Below, piece after piece: positions 55,291 through 64,000 of a stretch of DNA of 64,000 nt. Made by a program: the position numbers and the translations under genes. How positions within the stretch are numbered: the first letter of the stretch is position 1; every line of letters begins with the position of its first letter. Source of the stretch: Semisulcospira habei (lineage: Eukaryota > Mollusca > Gastropoda > Semisulcospiridae); contig BTPG01000005.1 of the NCBI GenBank assembly GCA_036245525.1, positions 182,704,245 to 182,768,244 of the forward strand. The letters run 5' to 3'. Under the pieces are notes generated by a model. It ran no database searches, was not told the DNA's origin, and saw only the letters and a program-made list of their open reading frames with translations.

Positions 55291-55617
55291 CACAGAGAAA
55301 TCCCTAACACAGTTAATCTAAACAGTCAATATTGGTAATCCATAACGAAGGTAATCTGGAACATAGATAATCCACGGGGTAGCATAAGTTCCCAAATTGC
55401 CGATTCTCCGTGCACTCCATGCTGAGAAGTGTTGTAAAGTCCACGATGACACTGGACTGGGGTTGGACTCACTGCCTGGCACTTTTTCTTATGATGACGG
55501 TTTTAGACCATACCGCTGATGGCAGTCGGAAAGAACAACATAGAGATGAAATTAATAAAAACAAAATTCCGTCCGATGTCCGAAATCCAAGACAGTCCTT
55601 AGCCAGTTATACATCCT
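55291..55617. other. Nothing recognised
   Basis: A short open frame at 55410-55655 has no recognisable domain and runs into a MITE. Confidence 0.45.
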
Positions 55618-55821
55618 TTAACCCATTCTACCCCAGACACACCACAGCAAGATAAGGATCGACCATGATAGTTCAAGGGTGATGCCAGAATAGCCCATAG
55701 GCGCCAAGCTATCCTGGCATCACCCTTGAACTATGGTCGATCTGTGTCCTGCACTGCAATGCAGTCTTCAGAGGACAACGACAACATTTGGGGATTTCGG
55801 TCATGGGGTACAATGAGTTAA
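55618..55821. mobile_element. TTAA hairpin MITE, type A2
   Basis: TTAACCCATTCTACCCCAG and GGGGTACAATGAGTTAA. Stem 55659-55742 has lost part of the left core. Confidence 0.85.
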
Positions 55822-56284
55822 TGTGTTGTGTCCATGTAGCCACATAGCCAACCAATGTAGTCAGCTAGCAAACTAAGAAACCCACCAACACATGTCAACA
55901 ACATTCACAACTAAATGTTAAACTGTCTCAAAATATTTGCACACCAAGCAAACAAACAAACAACGATATACTCACGGTAAAAGTGTTGGCAACAATGCAG
56001 ACAGCCCATGTTTGTGGAAAATGCACAGCCGCGGAAACGGACGTTCAAATTGACAATGAACTTGATACGGCTTTTTGTGTCCAAAATGTCTAAACAGTGG
56101 AATTCATGCAATCGATAAAAATATCCACGCTAGTTTTTGAACATGTACTTGTAACCCGTCTGACGATGCAACACATAAACAACTTTTCAAAAGTCCGAGC
56201 AAAAGAGGCCTCAGTTCACTGCGTGCTGAAAAAAAAAAAAAAAAAAAAAAAAAAAACCAAGATGGGATGAACCATAACCCATAC
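55822..56284. other. Nothing recognised; poly-A at 56227-56256
   Basis: The poly-A run directly precedes GATGGGATGAACCATAACCC, the sequence that flanks each RptA copy. Confidence 0.5.
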
Positions 56285-56672
56285 AGTCCCTTCTATATGA
56301 CAGCTGTCCTCGCTGTCAATGGTTTCTACCTTTTGTCTTTGACCTTATTCTGATGTTGAATTATCTCCTATTGAAAAAGTATCGCAGATCGGCCAATGCC
56401 TCAGTGAGTTCTATAAGGGGCGCAGGACATACGCGTCATCGATTTGTCAAACATTGTTGTCATGACGTAAGTTTTAGTTTTTACGTAATTTTATATTTTA
56501 GGTGATATGAGTTTCATTTTCGCTTTATAGGCGTGAGAAAATGGTGACAAAACTAGAACTTCACGTTACAATTTCAGTTTTACTATATTTTGTGTGAAAG
56601 CAGGTTGACTTTACCTAGCTACATGATACACTAAGTACACGGGTCACTTGCATGCTCTTCTGAAAGCGCGTC

Positions 56673-56752
<80 letters not shown>

Positions 56753-57546
56753 AGTGCGTGCGTGCGAGCGCGCTCCAAACATCTCCAAGAGGCATAGATT
56801 CTCATGCGCCTGGAGGGCGCTTGAGGACCTATTCCTCCTGGAGATGCGCGCATGTTTGTGAGAGAGAGAGCCGCGCGCGAAAGAGAGAATGACTACGTCA
56901 TATTTAGAGTATTATGGCAGTGTCTGCGTGGTGACGGAGTTGCCTCTTTTACGTCACCGCCACTGTCTGACATTCTCTAGAAGTAAATTTTTTTTCGTGT
57001 TTTAATTGTTTTCTGAAAAGATTTAATTTTTTTTATTACAGAAGTTGAAAGGATACAAAGCTGGCTAACGGACTCATCCAATGTCTTTCTCCAAACTAGC
57101 TATATGCAAAAGTTCAAGTAAATATGACAAAAATTACGAACTCTAATCTGGGTCAACCGATTTCCTATAAACGGTTGTTTATGTCTTCAATGAGACATTC
57201 AATCACAATATGCTAGGATGCTCTCTTAGCCACCCACTTAAGAAAGTATTTCGCCAAGTTTCAAGCTTGTGTAACAGAAATAGCGGAGATTCTCTTGTTT
57301 ACATACATACGCACACACATACATACATATATACATACGTACATACATACATACGCACATACGGCGCTTCGCGTCAAATGTACATTCAGCAGCGAGGTTA
57401 GCGTAACTAGACATGACGTATTTTTTATCTTGTTACTTCAATTGTTAGAGGTTTAGCCTGCCCGCCTTTGGCATCATGGACATGCTATTAAATTCGCCCC
57501 ACCGCGACCCGTCCTAAAAAGCCCCTTTTATAAATAGAAGGGACTT
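56285..57546 (-). mobile_element. RptA, copy C
   Basis: AGTCCCTTCTATATGACAGC to TATAAATAGAAGGGACTT, inverse to copy A. Contains (TG)n at 56676-56745 and a CATACATA repeat at 57300-57360. Confidence 0.8.
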
Positions 57547-57574
57547 AAACAAGATGGGATGAACCATAACCCAC

Positions 57575-57756
57575 AAAGTCCATTCTATATTAGAGCTGTC
57601 TTCGCTGTCAAGGGTCTCTACCTATTGCCTTTAACTTGATTCTGATGTTGAAATATCTCCTTTTGAAAAAGCCTCGCAGATGTGCCAATGCGTCATAGTG
57701 TACTCTAGAAGGGCGCGCGCAGTTCATACGCGTCATTGGTTTGTCAAACGTCATTT

Positions 57757-57792
<36 letters not shown>

Positions 57793-59132
57793 TAATTTTA
57801 TACTTAACGTGATATGAGATTCGATTTTGCTTCAAGACTTGGGAAAATGGTGACAAAACTAGAATTTCACGGTATAATTTCAGTCTTACTATAATTTGTG
57901 TGAAATCAGGTTTACGTTACCTAACTGCATGCTATACTAAGTACACCTGCATGCTCTTCTGAAAGCGCGTCGATGTGTGTGTATGTGTGTGCGTGTGCGT
58001 GCGTGCGTGCATGCGCGCGCTGCAAACATCCTCAAGAGGCATAAATGTTCATGCGCCCTCCGGGCACTTGAGGCTATATCCCTCTTGGAGATGCGCGCAA
58101 ATGTGTCATTGGTTTGTCAAACGTCATTTTGTCATGACGTATTTTTTTGTTTTTACGTAATTTTATATTTTACGTAATATTAGTTTCCCTTTCGCGTCAA
58201 GACTTGCGAAAATGGCGACAAAACTAGAATTTCACGGTACAATTTCAGTCTTGCTCTAATTTGTGTGAAATCAGGTTGACTTTACCTAGCTACATGCTAT
58301 ACTAAGTACACCTGCATGCTCTTCTGAAAGCGCGTCGATGCGTGTGTATACGTTTGCGTGTGCGTGTGCGTGAGTGCATGCGCGATCACCAAACATCCTC
58401 AAGAGGCATAGATGTGCATGCGCCCTCGGGGCCCATGAGGATCTATGCCTCGTTGAGATGCGCGCATATGTGTGAGAAAAAGCGAGCGAGAAAGAGAGAG
58501 TATTACGTCATATTTAGAGTATCAGTGTCTGCGTGGTGATGGAGTTGCTTCTTTTACGTCACCGGCACTGTCTGACTTTCTCTAGAAGTCAAGGTTTTTT
58601 ACTGTTTTAATTATTTTCTGAAAAAAATTAATTTTTACTAAAGAAATTGAAAGGATACAAAGCTGGCTAACGGACTCATCCAATATCTTTCTCCAAACTA
58701 GCTATATGCAAAAGTTCAAGTAAATATGACAAAAATTACGGACTCTAATCTGGGTCAACCGACTTCCTATAAACGGTTGTTTGTGTCTTCAATGAAACAT
58801 TCAATTACAATATGCTCGGAGGCTCTCTTTAGCTGCCCACTTAAGAAAGTATTTCATGTACAGAAATATCGGAGATCCTCTTGTTTACTTACATACGCAC
58901 ACATATATATACATACAGACATACATACGCACATACATACGCACATACGGCGCTTCGTGCCAAATGTACGTTCAGCAGCGAGGTTAGCGTTACTGGACAT
59001 GACGTAATTTTTATCTTGTTACTTCAATTGTTAGAGGTTAAGCCTGCCCGCCTTTGACATCATGGACATGCTAATAAATTCGCCCCACCGCGACCCGTCT
59101 TAAAAAGTCCCTTCTATAAATAGAAGGGACTT
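57575..59132 (-). mobile_element. RptA, copy D with internal duplication
   Basis: Starts 28 bp after copy C in the same orientation. A 373-bp block beginning CATTGGTTTGTCAAACGTCA occurs at 57734 and 58107. Ends in the same TATAAATAGAAGGGACTT hairpin. Confidence 0.8.
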
Positions 59133-59205
59133 AAAAACTGTGAACACATTGTCTTGCAACTTGCAGTTACACACATGTATAGTTCTCACCCAGTCTATGT
59201 CATCT

Positions 59206-59272
59206 GCAAAAGGCATAGATGCTCATGAGCCCCTGTGGTCGCAAGGGGCCTATGAGAATCTATGCCTTTTGC
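59206..59272. repeat. Type-C hairpin
   Basis: AAAAGGCATAGATGCTCATG pairs with TATGAGAATCTATGCCTTTT around a GCCCCTGTGGTCGCAAGGGG core. Confidence 0.8.
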
Positions 59273-60234
59273 TGACCGATTCTGCCATTGTAATTAGTCG
59301 TGCACAGGAATAATGCATGATTCAGTCTGCGCGGTTTGTGCGCGTGCAACCAAAGCTTTCACTGAGCACTTGCTGCACAATTTCATGTGCTCTTGTAAGA
59401 CCTGCAAGCTGCACGTTCATCTGTGTATGTTTTAACAGTTTTTTGACACGCTGTAAATAGAGGCCACATCTGCAACTTTTGTTTGGATTTATTTAGCACT
59501 TGTTGATGTGTTGTGTCATCAGGAGGTTTCACAAAGAAAATGTTCACCAACCAGCGTGTATATTCAGACTGCAATATATTCATGCTGCCTTTTGTTCCTG
59601 ACTTCAAAATGCCAGAAAGATTCAACTGGACTACTGGACCCATAGTAAGCTTCAAGCTTATAACGAGCACAATTGATTTTGCACTTAGTGTCGTACGTCA
59701 AGTGCTCACAAACAGTAAATAGAAATGGAAACGTGCTATCGCAAGTTACATTTTGTAAGAGGCGCAATTATGAGTTTGTCAGACTATGTGACTCCCTCAT
59801 AGTAACTATTTTGACGGGGTGTGGCTTTGTCAAACTTGTGTGAATAAAGCGAGATGCGGGAGGCAATTTTTCTGATATAGTGGGCCGTTTTCCTCATTGT
59901 CCCGTGGATCTGTCTGCATGTCCATCTTTTAAAGTTGTTGTAGTTTATTTGATGTTGTTGCTATTGCTGGTTGTGGTGTTGGTGTTGCTGCTGCTACTCC
60001 AGTTGGATGCTGATGGTTGAAGTGGTTGCCGAGTTTTCCTGTTGTTCAAGGATTTTGCTCCCTTTTTTATTTATTTTTTTTTACAAAAGGAAATATTATA
60101 AGAACCTGGCCGTTGCGTTCTGGGTACTCCACTGTTGACTATATTAGGAACTGACGTGAAATGCTATTACTTGTCATAAATAAAGAATACGTCACAGGAA
60201 CTAAATCAGAAGTAGCACAAGCATTGCACAGACC
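59273..60234. other. No gene recognised
   Basis: Open frames on both strands near 59383-59722 share no family motif that I know. TGTTG-rich stretch at 59935-60000. Confidence 0.4.
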
Positions 60235-60448
60235 TTAACTCATTCTACCCCAAGACCGAAATCCACAAATGTTGCCGTTGTCCTCTGAAGACTGCACTCT
60301 AGTGTAGGACACAGATCGACCATGATAGTTCAAGGGTGATGCCAGAATAGCTTGGCGCCCATAGGCGCCAAGCTATTCTGGCATCACCCTTGAACTATCA
60401 TGGTCGATCCTTATCTTGCTGTGGTGTGTCTGGGGTAGAATGAGTTAA
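60235..60448. mobile_element. TTAA hairpin MITE, type A2, reverse orientation
   Basis: TTAACTCATTCTACCCCAAG and CTGGGGTAGAATGAGTTAA. Stem 60316-60408 is almost perfect. Confidence 0.9.
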
Positions 60449-60460
60449 ACATTCCGTCTA

Positions 60461-60702
60461 TTAACCCACCCGCTCCATCTACAAGAGGCGTAGATTCTCA
60501 TGAGCATCTTAAGCTGCAATGGCGCATTAGGATATTTATAAGCCTCTTGTACCATTTGCAGGAGATGGATCGATCATGATAATTCAAGGGTAGTGCCAGA
60601 TTAGCTTTTCGCCTGAAGGCGCCAAACTAATCTGGCACTACCCTTGAATTATCATGGTCGATCCATCTCCTGCTGTATTGCTTTGGGGCTAAATGGTCTA
60701 AC
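60461..60702. mobile_element. Chimeric MITE: type C hairpin plus type A hairpin
   Basis: TTAACCCACCCGCTCC, a decayed GAGGCGTAGATTCTCATGAG hairpin, then CATTTGCAGGAGATGGATCG and a full type-A stem. The right end AAATGGTCTAAC is mutated. Confidence 0.75.
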
Positions 60703-61023
60703 AATGCAATTGCTCAGAGGACGCATGACGCAGTGATCCAGCGGGACGACCCCTTTAGTCCTTACTATAAAGGGGCGCTACCTACTATCTGCCTTCACTA
60801 TAAAAGTGCCCAGCCTACTGTCTTTGACCTGATTCTAATAAACTTGGTACGACTAACTTTGCAGTTTGCAAAATCGCCACCTTCTTCAAGGGAGCATATT
60901 AGCGTAACGCTTTGCTGTGCAATAGAGTGCAGGGCCGTGAACCATCGGAACCCAACACATGGTGGCTTCACTGTATATTATGTCTCGGGCTTATTGTATT
61001 TGCACAGGAAAGCAAAATATAAA
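60703..61023. other. Nothing recognised
   Basis: ACTATAAAGGGGCGCTACC and ACTATAAAAGTGCCCAGCC form a small direct repeat at 60764-60810. Confidence 0.45.
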
Positions 61024-61119
61024 TTCACCCTTTGCGTGTCGGTAGCGGTTTTTGTTGCGATGATTCCTACAGGAATCATCGCGACTAAAACCACTACAGA
61101 CACACGAAGGCGGGGTTAA
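61024..61119. mobile_element. TTAA MITE, type D
   Basis: TTCACCCTTTGCGTGTCGG at the left, AAGGCGGGGTTAA at the right. Stem GATGATTCCTACAGGAATCATC with outer GTAGCGGTTTTTGT. Confidence 0.75.
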
Positions 61120-61368
61120 CATCGCACATATCGCGCATTACTTATGAGATACGATCGCGAATTTCGTGGTGCTACGTGTACGATGACATGGGTTACGCGA
61201 TGAAGAACGTAACTTTGTGGCACACTGTAGCAGTAGTGTTAGATGCAACTGTAAGCCGAATGCAAACAAGAGCGTATCGATCGCACCAGCTTCGAATAAT
61301 TTTATGAGCCGTAATTGTGCGGTCCAGACCAAAAAGGTGACCGCCACGCGTGTTAAACGGAGAGAAGA

Positions 61369-61460
61369 CCCAACGAAGAAATAAACACGCTTAGAAAAGA
61401 CAGCTACAACACAATTGTGTTGTAGCTGTCTTTTCTAAGCGTGTTTCTTTCTTCGTTGGG
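61369..61460. repeat. 92-bp near-perfect palindrome
   Basis: Two 46-nt arms meet at CACAATTGTG with no loop and one mismatch. Outer sequence CCCAACGAAG, middle CACGCTTAGAAAAGACAGC. Confidence 0.93.
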
Positions 61461-61769
61461 ATATTGTCTGCATTCATGTTTGAATCCGCTTCATTACCGG
61501 GTATGTTTGGTCAGTAGCCGATTTTCTCTTCTGCTGGCGTTTGGGATCCCTTTCGGCGACGGCCAGAGCTTTGTCTTGCTTTTGTGGTCACGTCAGTCGA
61601 ACTCAAAGTTTGTGCATAGGTGAGTTTCTTAAATGTGTGTCTTTTCCTCCTATGGCGGTATGTCTGCCGTTTATCAACCCCTGACATTGTCCACTAGTTG
61701 AATTTTTTGCTGACGCCGTGCGATATCAAATAGGAGTCTATGTACTGGGCCATCAATCCGTCGTCTTCG
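61461..61769. other. Nothing recognised
   Basis: No supported feature; GTGAGT at 61620 is an isolated donor-like match. Confidence 0.4.
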
Positions 61770-61832
61770 GTGGCGGTTTTCGTCGCGATGAGTCCTATAG
61801 GAATCATCGCGACAAAAACCGCTACCGACAGC
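61770..61832. repeat. Type-D hairpin
   Basis: GGTGGCGGTTTTCGTCGCGA pairs with TCGCGACAAAAACCGCTACC around TGAGTCCTATAGGAATCA. Confidence 0.85.
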
Positions 61833-61836
61833 CAAG

Positions 61837-61912
61837 TGTGTGTGTGTGATGGTGTGTGTGTGTGTGTGTGATGGTGTGTGTGTGTGTGTGTGTGTGTGAT
61901 GGTGTGTGTGTG

Positions 61913-61956
<44 letters not shown>

Positions 61957-61997
61957 TAGCGTAGCGTAGCGTAGCGTAGCTTAGCTTAGCTTAGCTT
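61837..61997. repeat. TG, GTGC, GTAGC and TTAGC microsatellites in series
   Basis: (TG)n with TGATGG interruptions, (GTGC)n, five GTAGC units and four TTAGC units. Confidence 0.95.
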
Positions 61998-62055
61998 GAA
62001 TGCTGAGAGGTCACTCTGTACGTGAAGTAGGAACAAAAGCAATGCGTTGTAGAGC

Positions 62056-62259
62056 ATAACTCACTCAGCCCGACGCACGTATTTCCCAAATTTTGGAGGC
62101 GTCATCCAACGACTATGCACCGGTTGCAGGAGATGGATCGACCATGATAATTCAAGGGTAGTGCCAGATTAGCTTGGCGCCAAGCTAATCTGGCACTATC
62201 CTTGAATTATCATGGTCGACCCATCTCCTGCTGTAGTGCGTCAGGGCTGAATGGGTTAA
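62056..62259. mobile_element. TTAA hairpin MITE, type A, reverse orientation
   Basis: ATAACTCACTCAGCCCGACG left (TTAA mutated), GTCAGGGCTGAATGGGTTAA right. The stem core is shortened to a single GGCGCC. Confidence 0.88.
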
Positions 62260-62370
62260 CGTCTTTTGTCCACCACGTACGAAGGTGACTTTAAAGACGG
62301 GGCACCAAATAAGGTCCGAACAAATTTGTACCGCAACTGGATTCGAAACTGCGACCTTTCGGACACCAGT
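62260..62370 (-). mobile_element. tRNA-SINE fragment, second family
   Basis: GTCTTTTGTCCACCACG, GGTGACTTTAAAGACGGGGC and ACTGGATTCGAAACTGCGAC match 53896-54047; the tRNA-like head is degenerate. It abuts the TTAA of the preceding MITE. Confidence 0.75.
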
Positions 62371-62512
62371 CGACCCAGCATTCGGTAGAAAATGAGCAAG
62401 TTTAGGACACCACGTTACGCGCATACGTAATTATAGGCCCTCTCATTTCTCCAAGGTCAGGGTCAAATTAGACATTTTATTTTATTTACACCCTAATGCA
62501 CCCATAATGTGA

Positions 62513-62602
62513 CTATGTTAGTTCAATGGTGGTGCCAGGGTAGTTTGGCGCCTGAGGCGCAAAGCAAGGATGGCACTTCCCTTGAACTAACACGGTTGAT
62601 CA
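62513..62602. mobile_element. Decayed type-A hairpin
   Basis: TTAGTTCAATGGTGGTGCCA and GGCACTTCCCTTGAACTAAC around GGCGCCTGAGGCGC. Confidence 0.7.
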
Positions 62603-62618
62603 ATCTCCTAATGTTTGT

Positions 62619-62993
62619 TCCCCCACCCGGGTCTGCCCTGGGGGACTTGGGTGGGGTTAACCACTTTTTATTTCCCAGGGTCACCCTGGTCAGCCCCACA
62701 GGGTGGGTTTTCCCCTCTATTCTGGGGCATGTGTTTCTGTCTACCCTCTGTCCATTCACCTGTATTTGCCTTTTTAAAACTCTCCCTACTGTCTGCACTG
62801 CCTGTAGCTCTTGATATTGGATGTGTGTTGCTAAATGATCTTAGCTTTATTTAGGCCCCATGTCTTAGGTTTATTTAACGTATTAGACCGGCTGGCGACA
62901 TACATTCAATGTTCTGTTTAGTTTATTTTCGCAAGCAGTGCAGACATGTGCTGAGAAAGTCTTGTTGCTGTCGGGACGTTAAGCAATGTACAA
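62619..62993 (+). mobile_element. SINE-like retroposon S1, copy 4
   Basis: Flanked by 13-bp duplications TCCTAATGTTTGT at 62606-62618 and 62994-63006. Body collinear with 22393-22778. It ends in AAGCAATGTACAA with no long ATCA tail. Confidence 0.94.
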
Positions 62994-63006
62994 TCCTAAT
63001 GTTTGT

Positions 63007-63315
63007 AATGTAGTCTTCATAGGACAATAAGCATTTTTTTTTCATCTGCCTCAGGATGTAATGTGTTTAAAAAAGTAAATTTTTAGGTACCGAAACCCCT
63101 AATTAATGCAGTAAAACTGCTAAAATAGTTAGATGAATACTTTTATAATTATTTTAACCTGTGTCTCACACGTTTAGTACCCTGATATCGAGATGAGCAC
63201 ATAGTCACCCGTTTACTGCGAGTGATCGCGGATTTTGTTTGCGAGGTCTTTGTCAATTCATCGTGTGAAAAGCCACAGCTGTCCAAATAGGACTGACACA
63301 AAGTGGTGTCAACAA
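63007..63315. other. Nothing recognised
   Basis: AT-rich, no supported feature. Confidence 0.45.
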
Positions 63316-63379
63316 CAAGAGGCATAGATCCTCATGAGCCCCCGCAACTGCGGGGGCTCATGAGGATCTGTGCCTCTTG
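63316..63379. repeat. Type-C hairpin
   Basis: CAAGAGGCATAGATCCTCAT pairs with ATGAGGATCTGTGCCTCTTG; core GAGCCCCCGCAACTGCGGGG. Confidence 0.9.
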
Positions 63380-63627
63380 CAGTCGTGTTCACTCCTTAAC
63401 AGTGTTAAACTATTAAACGACTTTTGTGTTCAGATTCAGGCAGTGTTGGCAGTCTTCCAAGCTATGCAGTTCGCAGCTTTTGGGAGTACATATATTTTGT
63501 ACCCGAGCGAATGTCGTGCTTAGAACTGACAGTAGTATAATCAAGCTGATCAGAAATTGCTCGTACGACCAATGGGTCTAGCTCGTTTCCTTTAAAACCC
63601 TTTGCGCTTGCAGCCACTGGTTATGAT

Positions 63628-63696
63628 TTAACCCCGTTGTGCATACAGTCACTGGTACTCTAAACAGTACCGGTGGCTGTCTTCAGAAGGGGGTTA
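63628..63696. mobile_element. 69-bp TTAA MITE
   Basis: TTAACCCCGTTGTGCATACA at the left, AGAAGGGGGTTAA at the right; CAGTCACTGGTACT pairs with AGTACCGGTGGCTG. Confidence 0.75.
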
Positions 63697-63796
63697 ACTT
63701 TTAATCGCACTTCTGCCGGCGTCTAGAAAAGATGTCTCTTGTCCTCGCTCCACATTACAGACACGTACAAAACTTGACATGTTCACAGCAATATAG

Positions 63797-63948
63797 AGAG
63801 AGAGGGAGAGACAGACAGACAGACAGACTTACAGACAGAGATGAAATGAAATGAAATAAAATGAAACTTTATTTTTCAACGATAAATAATTAAGTATCTT
63901 CAATTACCTTTTTTCAATCATCTTCAATGGCCTTTTTCAATCATGTCA

Positions 63949-64000
<52 letters not shown>
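63797..64000. repeat. (GACA)n, AATGAA-rich tract and (AG)n to the window end
   Basis: GA/GACA repeats at 63797-63840, a GAAATGAAATAAAATGAAAC tract with AAACTTTATTTTTC (possibly an inverted LINE 3' end), and (AG)n from 63952 on. Confidence 0.85.

Noticed and set aside
59383..59722. Possible exon or transposon ORF on either strand
   Set aside because: No motif recognised, no splice pattern, and both strands are equally open.

Overview
The window is animal nuclear DNA. It has spliced exons with GT-AG introns, long microsatellites, tRNA-headed SINEs, non-LTR retrotransposons and dense short hairpin elements. The repeat style (tRNA-SINEs ending near an AATAAC/GTTAAAC motif, (ATT)n-tailed retroposons, very long (CT)n and (TG)n tracts) makes me think of a marine mollusc, probably a gastropod. 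That is an inference from general knowledge; no search was run.

Only one host gene is recognisable. It is an SLC1-family excitatory amino acid transporter (EAAT) on the + strand, seen as eight exons: 419-584, 28560-28602, 29031-29157, 29598-29784, 31936-32169, 32812-33006, 33788-33922 and 36938-37163 (stop). All junctions are in phase and give 436 complete codons. Roughly the first 100 residues lie upstream of the window. The first visible intron is about 28 kb. The C-terminal exons sit in 9 kb.

Layout. 1-28.5 kb: exon, then the giant intron holding SINEs, hairpin MITEs, three minisatellites (33, 35 and 65 bp units), a run of truncated LINEs embedded in (CT)n (16.3-19.6 kb) and a full-length RTE-type LINE on the minus strand (19946-23613) with its own nested SINE. 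28.5-37.2 kb: seven EAAT exons, with a second LINE reverse transcriptase (30.0-31.6 kb), a CRE-containing hairpin, a (CT)n tract and a 41-copy 25-bp minisatellite in the introns. 37.2-42 kb: MITEs and an unclassified 1.2-1.6 kb repeat. 42.1-46.0 kb: a MULE-type DNA transposon with FLYWCH and transposase domains, broken by a piggyBac-like element and a LINE 3' end. 46-64 kb: no host gene seen; more copies of the same repeats.

The most interesting theme is a swarm of more than 30 short hairpin elements. Many are bounded by TTAA and share the start TTAACYC. One subgroup has the same terminal sequence as a 683-bp element (43067-43749) that keeps an acidic, piggyBac-like N-terminal reading frame. 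I infer that a piggyBac-type transposase mobilised most of them. Several have landed where they matter for the transporter gene: 26 nt before one splice acceptor and 22 nt after the stop codon.
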